From Gordonia mangrovi (GTDB lineage Bacteria > Actinomycetota > Actinomycetes > Mycobacteriales > Mycobacteriaceae), in the NCBI RefSeq assembly GCF_024734075.1, contig NZ_CP102850.1, forward strand, positions 3,844,001-3,908,000: DNA of 64,000 nt, given 5' to 3'. Both the position numbers and the translations under genes were made by a program. Positions 1-9,024 of the stretch are shown here, piece by piece. How positions within the stretch are numbered: position 1 is the first letter of the stretch; every line of letters begins with the position of its first letter. The notes under the pieces are model-generated. The model was not told where the DNA came from. It saw only the letters and a list, made by a program, of their open reading frames with translations, and searched no databases.

Positions 1-425
1 CGCACGTGATGCTGCAATCGGTGCAGATGCTCGCGCGGGTCGCCGCCACCCTGCCGGAGCGGGGCCACACCGTGGTGTCCGAGCGGCACCCGGTCTCAAA
101 GACTGATGCGCCGTCTGGCACCGCACGGCAAATGGCCGACGCGTTCGATTGGCCCGTGTCCACCCATGTCGAGCGTGCCGGGGGACCGGTATGCGACCAC
201 GGGGTCGAGTACGCCGTCGACGGCAACCGCATCCAGATCACCCACGCGGTGGCGGACCTCGGACTCTCCGCACGATCCGCAATCACCACGGCGGTCTGGC
301 TCGCGCGGCAGCAGCCGGGCTTCTACACAGTGTCGGACGCCTTCTCCGCGATGAATTCGGCTGTCGCCGAGCCAGCGCCAGCGCCAGGGCCCGAGTCCGA
401 GTTCTGGATCGGCGGTCGACGGTGA
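1..425 (+). CDS. DapB-like dihydrodipicolinate reductase (C-terminal part, start outside window)
   Basis: The frame is open to the left edge, so the N-terminal NAD(P)-binding half lies outside. The visible part carries the DapB signature KTDAPSGTA, with a His four residues before the Lys (RHPVSK), the positions used for substrate protonation and binding in DapB. A later HAVADLGLSARSAITTAVWLA segment resembles the DapB C-terminus. DapB reduces dihydrodipicolinate in lysine/DAP synthesis. Here the gene overlaps an acyl-CoA dehydrogenase and leads an operon with a SagB-type enzyme and an exporter, so a paralogue recruited to specialised metabolism is more likely than the housekeeping dapB. That role is inference. 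The C-terminal tail rich in Ala-Pro (AEPAPAPGPE) is unusual. Confidence 0.75.
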   Translation, partial: HVMLQSVQMLARVAATLPERGHTVVSERHPVSKTDAPSGTARQMADAFDWPVSTHVERAGGPVCDHGVEYAVDGNRIQITHAVADLGLSARSAITTAVWLARQQPGFYTVSDAFSAMNSAVAEPAPAPGPESEFWIGGRR

Positions 426-1525
426 GCGGCGCCATGGGTCTGCTTGACCGCGTACACGCCGGCCTCGCCGGAGTGGAGGGCATCGATGCGGCCGAACAAG
501 CCGGCGACCATCCGACGAAGGTGTTCCGCGAGCTACTGAGCTACGGGATTGCCGATCTGATGATCGACAAGGGCAACGGTTCCGGTGGAGCGCGGATATT
601 CTGCGACGCCATCTCGACGATCGCCCGCACGTGGCTGTCGCTGGCTGAATCCGTACATCTGCAGTCGTTGGTGGCGGCCACCGTGGCAGCGGGTGCCGGA
701 CCGTCGGTCGGCGCCGATGTGCTCGACGATCTGCGATCCGGGCGCAAGATCGGTGCCAACTGCATCAGCGAGCCCACCGCGGGCTCCGACATGGGTGCAA
801 TCGCCCTGTGCGCAGAGCGAACCGAGGACGGCTACGTCCTCAACGGGACGAAGACCTGGGTCGGGCATGCCCCCATCGCGGACCTGCTCGTCGTCTACGC
901 CCGGACCCGGGGCACCGGACTCACCGGCATCACCTGCTTTCTGATCGATGCCGACACCCCCGGAGTCGAGGTGGGACAGGTGCTGGACAAGCACGCCGCG
1001 GCGGCGCTGCCGTCGGCCGACATCGACTTCCGGGATGTTGCGGTGCCGACCGAGCGGTTGCTGTCCCGACCGGATCGCGGCGCTCGCCTCGCCGAGGTCA
1101 TGCTGGTTCAAGGGCGACTGGGACTGGCTGCCGCGGCGGTGGGGCTTGCCGATGCCGCGGCCGCCCATGCCGTCCGTTACGCGAAGTCCCGAGTTCAGTT
1201 CGGGGTGCCGGTGATTCGGCACCAAGGCGTGGGCTTTCAGCTCGCCGACATGGCCACACAGATCGATGCCGCTCGCGCTCTGGTGCGCTCGGCGGCAGAC
1301 GATTACGCGGCCGGTGCGCCGACGGCAGTGCAGTCGGCTGCCAAGGCGAAGCTGTTCGCCACCGACACCGCGGCGGCCGTCACCAGCAGCGCGGTCCAGG
1401 TGTTCGGGGCGGAGGCCTACCGGGCGGGCGTCCCAGCCGAGCGGCATATGCGTGAGGCCAAACTCTTGCAGATCCTGCAGGGGACCAATCACATTCAGCG
1501 GCTGGTCATTGCCGAGCGGCTGTGA
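422..1525 (+). CDS. acyl-CoA dehydrogenase family protein with Gln at the usual catalytic Glu
   Basis: About 367 aa, flavin-dependent acyl-CoA dehydrogenase fold. Family features are NCISEPTAGSD (flavin/substrate loop, normally TEPxAGSD), RVQFGVPVIRHQGVGFQLADM (middle helix region) and the C-terminal LQILQGTNHIQRLVI. Most family members have EGT at the last motif, where Glu is the catalytic base; here the residue is Gln (cag). The enzyme may therefore act on a non-standard substrate, use another base, or be redox-impaired. Start: GTG 422 overlaps the upstream stop by 3 bp; ATG 434 is an alternative. Position inside a putative biosynthetic operon suggests oxidation of a carrier- or CoA-bound intermediate, which is inference. 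Confidence 0.85.
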   Translation: MSGAMGLLDRVHAGLAGVEGIDAAEQAGDHPTKVFRELLSYGIADLMIDKGNGSGGARIFCDAISTIARTWLSLAESVHLQSLVAATVAAGAGPSVGADVLDDLRSGRKIGANCISEPTAGSDMGAIALCAERTEDGYVLNGTKTWVGHAPIADLLVVYARTRGTGLTGITCFLIDADTPGVEVGQVLDKHAAAALPSADIDFRDVAVPTERLLSRPDRGARLAEVMLVQGRLGLAAAAVGLADAAAAHAVRYAKSRVQFGVPVIRHQGVGFQLADMATQIDAARALVRSAADDYAAGAPTAVQSAAKAKLFATDTAAAVTSSAVQVFGAEAYRAGVPAERHMREAKLLQILQGTNHIQRLVIAERL

Positions 1526-1558
1526 GCATCAGTTCGTACACATCGTTGGAGGGATGAG

Positions 1559-2293
1559 ATGTCGGTGGCAACCGCAGGGATCGGTCAGTCCCTGGTGACA
1601 CAAGCATGTATCGGCGCGCGGGCGCTGTCGGAGGGTGGGCACGACGATTTCAACCAGGGCCAGGTGTCCTGTCGCGTTCCGGGTGCCGCAGAGTTCGCGA
1701 TCAAGAACGCCATGGTGGGTTTCGACGAGGTCACACCCGCGGAGTTCGTCGAAGCCCAGGTCGATGCGACTGCACGACCACACCGGCTGGCGCCACCGGA
1801 GTTGCCGCTCCATCAGGCGATCTATGCGGCGCGGCCCGACGTCGGTGGCATTGTGCACAGTCACGCGCCGGACGGCCTGGTGTTCGGCGCATTGGACGAA
1901 CCGATCGTGGCGCTGAGTCACGAGGGCGCCTTGCTGTCCGGGCAGGTGTCGCATTTCACCGACACCAGCAATACGGTCCTCACCATCGAGGTCGCCGACC
2001 GCATCGCCGAATCGTTGGGTGACGGCGTCGGGGTTTTCCTGGTGAATCACGGCAGCGTGGTGGTCGGCAAGAGCGTGCGGCATGCCGTGGTCCATGCGCT
2101 GATGCTCGAGCGTGCGTGTCGGCTCCAACTCACGGCGCTGTCGACCCGCCTTCCCTTCAGTGTGTCGTCGTCGAGTGATGTGGACGCCAAACGTAATTAC
2201 ATCTTCGCGGATCTTTCGGTGAAGTCCTACTGGAATCATCTGCGGCGCAGCGTCAGCCGTCGAAGCCCGGAGGTTCAGACGTGGACACCGTGA
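1559..2293 (+). CDS. class II aldolase/adducin family protein
   Basis: 244 aa. The class II aldolase/adducin fold is shown by the metal-binding His set: HQAIYAARPDVGGIVHSHAPD with the HSH pair, and NHGSVVVG further on. This matches the zinc site of fuculose-phosphate-aldolase-type enzymes, which cleave or form C-C bonds or decarboxylate via an enediolate. The ATG at 1559 follows GGAGGG at about 1547-1552; the ATG at 1554 is out of frame. It lies 33 bp after the acyl-CoA dehydrogenase and overlaps the next gene by 13 bp, so it is cotranscribed. Substrate unknown. The last 40 residues are basic and serine-rich and look less conserved. Confidence 0.85.
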   Translation: MSVATAGIGQSLVTQACIGARALSEGGHDDFNQGQVSCRVPGAAEFAIKNAMVGFDEVTPAEFVEAQVDATARPHRLAPPELPLHQAIYAARPDVGGIVHSHAPDGLVFGALDEPIVALSHEGALLSGQVSHFTDTSNTVLTIEVADRIAESLGDGVGVFLVNHGSVVVGKSVRHAVVHALMLERACRLQLTALSTRLPFSVSSSSDVDAKRNYIFADLSVKSYWNHLRRSVSRRSPEVQTWTP

Positions 2294-3510
2294 CACCTCC
2301 GGAATCCGGTGGGCACACGATCAATTGGGATGACCTGGTTGCGTTGCCCCCGTACTCGTCGAGCCGTTCGGCCCCGATCGTGGGTGCGCTTGACCGGGCC
2401 ATCGCCGAGATCGATGCTGCGGTGGGTCGCAACGGTGACACGGCGCGGCGTTTCGTTCCTTCGGCCGGTGCGTTGTATCCCTATGACGTCGTGATCACCG
2501 ACCCCGAGTTCTGTTCGGCGGCCGTGCTCGATCCGGTGACCCGCAAGCTGCGCGTACCCGAGAACACCCCCCTGCCGACCGACGTAGATCACTACGGCTG
2601 GATGGTGATCGGTCGGCCCTGGCTGTCAATGCGCAAGTACGGACGCCGTGGCTACCTGTACCACCTGCTCGACATCGGGCATGCGCTGGTCAATCTGGGT
2701 ATGCGATCGGGGCGAGATCCATTGAGCGCGAGACTGCGTGAGCGATCGGTCGGACTCTCCGAGCAACTCGGCGGCGTGCCGCGCGCGATCGGGGTGATCG
2801 CCCCATCGGCGTCTGGCGCGGCGTCGGGATGGGTCCTCGACATCGCCGACCCGGCGGCACCGCGGACTCGCAACGAGTTCGAACAGACCGCCGTGGCCAT
2901 AGCGCCGGACCAGTCCCCGGAACCGCTCGACCTCGCTGGGATGAGATTCGATGACACCTGGCCCGCGGTGTCGCCGCGGCGCAAGTCGGCTCCGCGGTTC
3001 GGCGCACCCGGTTCGGTTGCCGAAGCCGAAGGTTGCTTGGATGCGGCGATCGCCTCGGGGCGGGAGAACCTCATGCGGCTGAACATCGCCGCACCCCATC
3101 TCACGATGGTTGGACGTGCGGAACTCGATCGGTACCTGCCACAGGATGAGTTGAGTGTCGCGCTGGCCGGCCAGCGGCATCTCTGCGGGCCGGACGCGGT
3201 GGTGGTGATGAGCGCAGAACAGCCGCATCAGAACTGTGTCGACCCGGACCGGCAACGCATGCTGTTGGCGGCAGGCGTCATTGGTCAGAGCATCTACCTG
3301 GAGGCGACCGCGCGACGGTTGGGTGTGACCGGCATCGGCGGGATCGACCCGCGCGCGTGGCGACCATTGCTGCCACCCGGGCATGTGGCGTTCTACGTGG
3401 TTGCTGTCGGCGCTGACATCGCCGCAGCGACGGAGGCCAAACTCGATGCACTGACAGCCGAGGGGCACCTTCGGAATCGGGAGTTGACGGGAAGCGGGGT
3501 ACGGCGGTGA
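2281..3510 (+). CDS. SagB/ThcOx-type nitroreductase-fold oxidoreductase
   Basis: 409 aa, two nitroreductase-like halves. The first half contains RRFVPSAGALYPYDVVI, a strong match to the PSAGALYP motif of SagB/ThcOx dehydrogenases, then YLYHLLDIGHALVNLGM. The second half has GQSIYLEATARRLGVTGIGG and a closing FYVVAVG strand. Family members are FMN-dependent; in RiPP pathways they oxidise azolines to azoles, and others oxidise carrier-bound or small substrates. No precursor peptide or cyclodehydratase is visible here. The GTG start overlaps the aldolase end, and its stop overlaps the next start by 4 bp (GTGA), so it is firmly in the operon. Confidence 0.8.
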   Translation: MDTVTPPESGGHTINWDDLVALPPYSSSRSAPIVGALDRAIAEIDAAVGRNGDTARRFVPSAGALYPYDVVITDPEFCSAAVLDPVTRKLRVPENTPLPTDVDHYGWMVIGRPWLSMRKYGRRGYLYHLLDIGHALVNLGMRSGRDPLSARLRERSVGLSEQLGGVPRAIGVIAPSASGAASGWVLDIADPAAPRTRNEFEQTAVAIAPDQSPEPLDLAGMRFDDTWPAVSPRRKSAPRFGAPGSVAEAEGCLDAAIASGRENLMRLNIAAPHLTMVGRAELDRYLPQDELSVALAGQRHLCGPDAVVVMSAEQPHQNCVDPDRQRMLLAAGVIGQSIYLEATARRLGVTGIGGIDPRAWRPLLPPGHVAFYVVAVGADIAAATEAKLDALTAEGHLRNRELTGSGVRR

Positions 3511-6323
3511 CCGACGTGCTGAGTGATCGGCCGAGTGCATTGCAGACGAATGTCGCGGAATCGCGACGGGCGGAGGCCGCGCAGGTACTCGCCGATGCGT
3601 TCGCCGACGACAAGCTGTGGGCCAAAGTTCGTCCGTTCGACGCCGATCGCGCGGAACGGGCGCTGTACCAGTACTTCCGCGGCGAGGTGGAGATCTGCGC
3701 TCGTGCCGGTGGCTTCGTCCATGCCGCTTACGGCTCCGGTGGAAAGATCACCGGTGTGCTGCTGGCCTACCCGCCCGGGCGCTCACCCTTCCCGTGGTTC
3801 TCGGTGTTCCTGAGACTCAAGGCGATGTTCCTCATCGGTGTGCTGACCTCGTTGCGGATGGTCGCGATGCTCAGCAAGGCGAAGTCGCATCAGCTCAAAG
3901 AGCCACACCTGTACTGCTGGTACGTCGGATCGTCAGCGTTGGGCGGCGGCGGTCTGCTGTTCAAGCGTGCCATGGCGTACGCCCGTGAGCACCGCATCCC
4001 CTGCTACGGCGAAGCAAAAGGGGAGGGCGTCGCCGAGATGTGCGAGGTGCTGGGGTGGACCCTGGGACCCGACGTCGAACTCACCGACGGAGTTGCCATC
4101 ACCCCGTTGACCTGGAGACCCCCGAGTGGCGCCGGCCCAGTCGGAGACCCACCACCGCAACCGAAGACAGGTCGCGTCACCGGAGTGTCGATCCGGCACC
4201 CGAAGCTGGTACTGGGCACCGTGGGCGTGCTGGCGTTGCTCTGCGCTCTCCTCGGTGGACTGGTTCAGGATCGCCTGTCCGCGGGCGGATTCGTGAATCC
4301 CTCATCGGAATCGTCGCGGGTGGCGAACATCCTCGCCGAGGACTACGACATCGGTGGCATGCAGCTGATCCTCACCGTGTCGGCGCCGGATGTGCGGTCC
4401 GGTGACGCCGCGGCACGCGCCGATGCGATCGAGCAGACGTTACGCGACGATCCGGCGGTGCGGGCCGTGGTGTCGCCATGGTCCGACCCCGGTAGCGCTG
4501 CCTCACTTTTCAGCGATGACGGCGAGCTCGGGGTGATCGTCGCGGCGATGGCCGGCGACGATGCCACGGCCCCCGCCGCCGCGCGAGCCATCGCCGACGA
4601 TCTCACCGGCGAGTTCGGCGACGTCACGGTCGGTGCCACCGGACAGGCGGTGGTATTTCACGACGTGAATGCACAAGCAGCCGAGGATCTCACGCGGGCA
4701 GAGATGTTCGCACTCCCTATTGCCTTCCTTCTTCTTGTGCTCTTCCTGCGCAGCCTGGTGGGTGCCGCGATACCCGTTGTCATCGGTGGTATCGGGATCG
4801 TGATGACCAGTGCGGTGCTGTACCTGTTCACGTTGATCACCGACGTCTCGGTCTTCGCACTCAACATCGCCACCGCCCTCGGCCTGGCTTTGGCCATCGA
4901 CTATTCGTTGCTGATCATCAGCCGCTACCGGGAAGAGTTGGGGCGAGGGCATGATCAGACCGGGGCCATCGCGGTCGCGTGCGCTCGCGCGGGACGAGCG
5001 GTGCGCTTTTCCGGTATCACCGTGGCCCTTGTCCTGGTGGGCACCCTGGTGTTCCCGATGCCGTTCCTTCGTTCGGTGGCGTACGCGGGCATCGCCGTGG
5101 TGATTCTCTCCGTTGTGCTGGCGACGGTGTGTGTGCCGGCGGCACTGACGTTGCTGGGAACCAGGATCAACAAGCGTGTGCCTGCGGATCCTCCGCCAGT
5201 GGAGTCCAGCCGGTTGTTCCGACTGGCACGGTCGGTGCAGGCCCGCCCCTGGACATTCGGACTGCCGGTGCTGGCGTTGCTGCTCGCGCTGGGTGCGCCG
5301 GCGCTCGGACTCAACGTGAGTCTGCCCGACGACCGGGTGCTGCCCGCGAGCGCACAGGCACATGTCGGAGGTGACCAGGTGCGCGACCACTTGAGTACGG
5401 ATCCGACCGGCGCGGTGGATATCGTCCTTGTGGACGCCGACGGTGCCTCGACAGAGGCGGTCGACGGGTATGCGCGGGAGTTGTCGACAGCCGACGCCGT
5501 CACCGGGGTGGTGACACCCAGCGCGGCATTCGTCGACGGGACACGGGTCGGACCGGGGAACGCCGCGGCCGCGCAGGACGGTGCCGTACACCTACGCGTC
5601 AACACCACCGTGGACCCCTATTCGTCACAGGCGCGTGCACAACTCGATGCGTTGCGCGCAGTCCCCGCACCCGGTGACGTCCTGTTCGGCGGGCTCGCGC
5701 AGCAGACCCGGGACACCAAACGCGCGATCATGGACGGCTTCCCGCTCGCCGCGGTGTGGATCGCGGCGAGTATGTTCGTCCTGATCATGTTGCTGACGGG
5801 CAGCGTGATACTCCCGCTCAAAGCCCTTGTGCTCAACACGTTGTCACTACTGGCATCCTTCGGTGCAGTCGTGTGGATCTTCCAGGACGGACACCTCGGC
5901 GGGCTCGGCACCACGGTGACCGGCTACACCGTGGCGACCGTGCCGGTCCTGCTGTTCTGCTTCGCCTTCGGGATCTCCATGGACTACGAAGTGTTCCTGT
6001 TGGCGCGATTCCGGGAAGAATGGGACAGCTCCGCCAAGACGGCCGCGGACAACGATCGTGCGGTGGCGGTGGGTATCGCACGTTCGGGTCGGGTGATCAC
6101 CGCCGCGGCGCTGATCATGGCGGTGGTGTTCGCCGGGATGATCACCAGCGAGGTCTCCCTGATGCGGATCTTCGGCGTGGTGCTCACCGTTGCGGTCCTC
6201 GTCGATGCGACTCTGCTCCGGATGGTTCTGGTACCGGCGTTCATGCGGATCGCCGGGGTCTGGAACTGGTGGGCTCCCGGATTCCTGAGGCCGGTCCTCG
6301 AGCGGGCTCAGCTGCGGGAGTAG
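3507..6323 (+). CDS. GNAT acyltransferase-MMPL/RND exporter fusion
   Basis: 938 aa. Residues 1 to about 210 look like a GNAT N-acyltransferase (YCWYVGSSALGGGGLLFKRA, then AKGEGVAEMCEVLGW). From about 230 a typical MMPL transporter follows: one membrane segment, a roughly 170-residue extracytoplasmic loop, a five-to-six helix bundle with GLALAIDYSLLIISRYREEL, a second loop, and a second bundle with FAFGISMDYEVFLLARFREE. The Asp-Tyr pairs in those helices are the proton-relay positions of MMPL proteins. The GNAT domain fused in front is unusual: it suggests acylation coupled to export, which is inference. The GTG start at 3507 overlaps the upstream stop by 4 bp. This is the last gene of the operon. 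Confidence 0.9.
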   Translation: MTDVLSDRPSALQTNVAESRRAEAAQVLADAFADDKLWAKVRPFDADRAERALYQYFRGEVEICARAGGFVHAAYGSGGKITGVLLAYPPGRSPFPWFSVFLRLKAMFLIGVLTSLRMVAMLSKAKSHQLKEPHLYCWYVGSSALGGGGLLFKRAMAYAREHRIPCYGEAKGEGVAEMCEVLGWTLGPDVELTDGVAITPLTWRPPSGAGPVGDPPPQPKTGRVTGVSIRHPKLVLGTVGVLALLCALLGGLVQDRLSAGGFVNPSSESSRVANILAEDYDIGGMQLILTVSAPDVRSGDAAARADAIEQTLRDDPAVRAVVSPWSDPGSAASLFSDDGELGVIVAAMAGDDATAPAAARAIADDLTGEFGDVTVGATGQAVVFHDVNAQAAEDLTRAEMFALPIAFLLLVLFLRSLVGAAIPVVIGGIGIVMTSAVLYLFTLITDVSVFALNIATALGLALAIDYSLLIISRYREELGRGHDQTGAIAVACARAGRAVRFSGITVALVLVGTLVFPMPFLRSVAYAGIAVVILSVVLATVCVPAALTLLGTRINKRVPADPPPVESSRLFRLARSVQARPWTFGLPVLALLLALGAPALGLNVSLPDDRVLPASAQAHVGGDQVRDHLSTDPTGAVDIVLVDADGASTEAVDGYARELSTADAVTGVVTPSAAFVDGTRVGPGNAAAAQDGAVHLRVNTTVDPYSSQARAQLDALRAVPAPGDVLFGGLAQQTRDTKRAIMDGFPLAAVWIAASMFVLIMLLTGSVILPLKALVLNTLSLLASFGAVVWIFQDGHLGGLGTTVTGYTVATVPVLLFCFAFGISMDYEVFLLARFREEWDSSAKTAADNDRAVAVGIARSGRVITAAALIMAVVFAGMITSEVSLMRIFGVVLTVAVLVDATLLRMVLVPAFMRIAGVWNWWAPGFLRPVLERAQLRE

Positions 6324-6383
6324 TCGGGTCGGCGGAGGCCTGCGGGCTTGCCAGGACGCGCGGCCGGGCGGGAAGGTGTGATC

Positions 6384-7007
6384 ATGACTGCCGACCTCCT
6401 GCCGCTCGATCCCGACGAACTGCTCACCACCACCCGCTCCGTCCGCAAGCGTCTCGACTTGGAGCGGCCGGTGCCGCTGGAGATCGTCAAAGAGGCGTTG
6501 GAGGTGGCGCTGCAGGCGCCGACCGGCAGCAACAGCCAGACGTGGCACTGGATCGTGCTGACCGACCCGGAGATCAAGCGGAAGGTCGCCGACCTGTACG
6601 CGAAGTCGTTCGCCGCGTACTCGGCCAATCAGCCGCGGCACGACGACACGGCCCGCCGGGTCGCGTCGAGTGCCCAGTACCTCGCCGACACGATGGCGCA
6701 GGTGCCGGTACTGGTGATCGGCGCCATCTACAGCGGGGGAGAGTTGCCGGCGGGCAACCAGGCGGGTTTGTGGGGGTCGCTGCTGCCGGGTGCCTGGAGT
6801 TTGCAGCTGGCTCTGCGGGCCCGCGGTCTCGGGTCGGCGTGGACCACGCTGCACCTGGTCTACGAGAAGGAGGTGGCCGAGATCCTCGGGATTCCGGCCA
6901 ACATCCATCAGGGCGTCCTGCTGCCGGTTGCCTACTACACCGGCACCGACTTCAAGCCGGCCGGCCGCAAACCCCTCGATGACATCCTGCACATCAACGG
7001 GTGGTGA
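6384..7007 (+). CDS. nitroreductase family protein
   Basis: 207 aa. Flavin nitroreductase features are TTRSVRKRLD near the N-terminus (the RSxRxF phosphate-binding motif), LQAPTGSNSQTWHW (APSxxNxQPW motif) and GLGSAWTTLHL (G-x-G-S/C segment). Such enzymes are usually FMN-dependent dimers that use NAD(P)H to reduce nitro groups, quinones or enones. ATG 6384 has GGAAGG at 6371-6376; an in-frame GTG at 6378 is weaker. It starts 60 bp after the MMPL gene and precedes a TetR regulator by 45 bp, so it may belong to either unit. Confidence 0.87.
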   Translation: MTADLLPLDPDELLTTTRSVRKRLDLERPVPLEIVKEALEVALQAPTGSNSQTWHWIVLTDPEIKRKVADLYAKSFAAYSANQPRHDDTARRVASSAQYLADTMAQVPVLVIGAIYSGGELPAGNQAGLWGSLLPGAWSLQLALRARGLGSAWTTLHLVYEKEVAEILGIPANIHQGVLLPVAYYTGTDFKPAGRKPLDDILHINGW

Positions 7008-7052
7008 CACGGCCGTCATGGTGCGCCGGGCGCGGTAGAGTCCGAGGTCACC

Positions 7053-7667
7053 ATGACCACGTCTCCCTCGTCCGAACAGCCTCCGCGTACGCGCCGAGGC
7101 CAGGCGAAGGCCGCGCGCCGTGCCGAGCTCCTCGAGGCCGCGGCCCGGTTGATGGCCGAACGGGGATTCGCCGGCGTCACGTTGGAGGACATCGGTCGTG
7201 CCGTCGGCGTCAGCGGCCCGGCCATGTACCGGCACTTCTCGTCGAAGACCGACCTGCTCGATCAGATGTTGGTCGACATCAGTCAACGCCTGCACGACGG
7301 CGGGGCCGAGGTGGTGGGCCGGGACGCCGAGCCCGCCCAAACGCTACGTGACCTGATCGGATTTCACATCGACGTGCTGGTCACCAAGCCGGATCTGATC
7401 ACCGTGCAGGATCGCGACCTGACGTCGATGACCGCCGCGGCCAATCATCAGGTGCGGTCATTGCAGCGCCGCTACGTCGAACAGTGGGTGGATGTGCTCC
7501 TGGCGCTCGCGCGCGATCGTGGCGTGGATCTGACCCGCGCTGAGGCGCGGGTACGAGTCCATGCGACGTTCGGGTTGCTGAACTCCTCGCCGCGGCTGCC
7601 CGCGTTCGGGGCCGACGATCTGCGCTCGGTGCTGACGACGATGGCATGGTCGGCGTTGTTGGCGTAG
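7053..7667 (+). CDS. TetR/AcrR family transcriptional regulator
   Basis: 204 aa. The N-terminal TetR helix-turn-helix is clear: ARLMAERGFAGVTLEDIGRA, then VSGPAMYRHFSSKTDLL, with the conserved YRHFxSK turn. The C-terminal ligand domain has no recognisable specificity. The N-terminus is basic (RTRRGQAKAARRAE), probably contacting DNA. It follows the nitroreductase by 45 bp in the same orientation and could control that gene or the zinc dehydrogenase 184 bp downstream. No operator palindrome was noticed next to it. Confidence 0.9.
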   Translation: MTTSPSSEQPPRTRRGQAKAARRAELLEAAARLMAERGFAGVTLEDIGRAVGVSGPAMYRHFSSKTDLLDQMLVDISQRLHDGGAEVVGRDAEPAQTLRDLIGFHIDVLVTKPDLITVQDRDLTSMTAAANHQVRSLQRRYVEQWVDVLLALARDRGVDLTRAEARVRVHATFGLLNSSPRLPAFGADDLRSVLTTMAWSALLA

Positions 7668-7851
7668 CGGCCAACCTGTTGCGGTAGGCCCCCGTATCAG
7701 GGCTGTGACTCTCGTCGGCGACGACCGGCACACGCTTGCCCTGTCGCAATATGAGACGACTGCGCGAATACAGCGCAGCATCCGAATCCGGGCGGGATCG
7801 TGAAAGGGCGTGTACCCCGCGCGCGACGACGACCACGGAGGAATCCCGACA

Positions 7852-8907
7852 ATGAAGGCACTCGTGTATCACGGCCCTGGCGAGAGGGCCTGGGAAGACG
7901 TTCCGGACCCGGAGGTGATCGACCCGACCGACGCCATCGTTCGCATGGAGACCACCACGATCTGTGGCACCGATCTGCACATACTCAAGGGCGACGTCCC
8001 CGCGGTCACCGAAGGGCGCGTCCTGGGTCACGAGGGGGTCGGAGTGGTCACCGAGGTCGGTCCGGAGTGCACCAAGGTCGCCGTCGGTGACCGGGTGATC
8101 ATCTCCTGCGTCACCAAATGTGGAACCTGTGAATACTGCAGAGCCGGGATGACCTCGCACTGCCAGACGGTGGGCGGGATCGGGTGGATCTTCGGCCACC
8201 TGATCGACGGCACGCAAGCAGAGTACGTCCGAGTTCCGTTCGCCGACAACGGACTGATCCCGTTGCCGGACGGCGTCTCGGCAGAACAGGGCACGATGCT
8301 CAGTGACATTCTGCCGACCGGATTCGAGATCGGTGTCCTGTACGGCGCGGTGAAAGAGGGCGACGTCGTCGCCGTCGTCGGTGTCGGTCCGGTGGGGCTG
8401 GCCGCGGTCATGACGGCAGCTGCGCAAGGCGCGTCCAAGGTGATCGCCGTGGACGGCAACAAGTTCCGTCTGGAACAGTCCCGCGAGTTCGGCGCCACCG
8501 ACACCATCGACGTCAACGCCGGCGGAGATATCAGCGCAAAGCTCAAGGAACTCAGTCGAGACGGACTCGGCGTCGACGTCTCGATCGAGGCCGTCGGGAT
8601 ACCGGCGACGTTCACTCTTGCGCTCGACAGCGTCCGGCCGGGCGGCCACGTGGCCAACATCGGTGTTCACGGTGAGAGCGTCGAATTCCCCATCGAACGT
8701 GACTGGATCAACAACCTGACCATCACAACCGGCCTGGTGAACGCCACCACCGCTCCCGTATTGCTCGAGCGGATCCAACAGGGCGAGATCGCCCCGCAGA
8801 AATTCATCACTCATCGATTCACGTTCGACGAGATGGATGCGGCGTACGAGACCTTCGCCAATGCAGCCGACGAGCACGCCCTGAAGGTGATCATCTCGCG
8901 GACGTGA
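7852..8907 (+). CDS. zinc-dependent alcohol dehydrogenase (MDR family)
   Basis: 351 aa, medium-chain dehydrogenase. Catalytic zinc ligands C38, H60 and E61 (GHEGVG) are visible. The structural zinc lobe has C90, C93, C96 and C104. The Rossmann motif GVGPVG is at about 177-182, with an acidic residue after the next strand (VIAVDGNK), which favours NAD. It would oxidise a secondary or primary alcohol; the substrate is unknown. Start ATG 7852 follows a strong GGAGGA at 7837-7842; the open frame continues upstream but has no better start. Transcribed alone, after a 184-bp gap that probably holds its promoter. Confidence 0.93.
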   Translation: MKALVYHGPGERAWEDVPDPEVIDPTDAIVRMETTTICGTDLHILKGDVPAVTEGRVLGHEGVGVVTEVGPECTKVAVGDRVIISCVTKCGTCEYCRAGMTSHCQTVGGIGWIFGHLIDGTQAEYVRVPFADNGLIPLPDGVSAEQGTMLSDILPTGFEIGVLYGAVKEGDVVAVVGVGPVGLAAVMTAAAQGASKVIAVDGNKFRLEQSREFGATDTIDVNAGGDISAKLKELSRDGLGVDVSIEAVGIPATFTLALDSVRPGGHVANIGVHGESVEFPIERDWINNLTITTGLVNATTAPVLLERIQQGEIAPQKFITHRFTFDEMDAAYETFANAADEHALKVIISRT

Positions 8908-9024
8908 GCCGGTTGAGGTGGCCGCGTCGTCGTGGAGTCGGAGGAGTCGCCCGTCTGAATGATTCTTGCCCGGGGAAGCGGTCGGGCCGCGTCGATCGCT
9001 CCAGATTCTGGTAGGTTTTTGCCG

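Noticed and set aside
2281-3510. RiPP azole cluster based on the SagB-type gene
   Set aside because: No precursor peptide, YcaO cyclodehydratase or E1-like protein is visible, so only a SagB-type enzyme is claimed.
5847-7340. 497-codon minus-strand frame
   Set aside because: Opposite the MMPL end, nitroreductase and TetR genes, which carry strong motifs; no domain seen.
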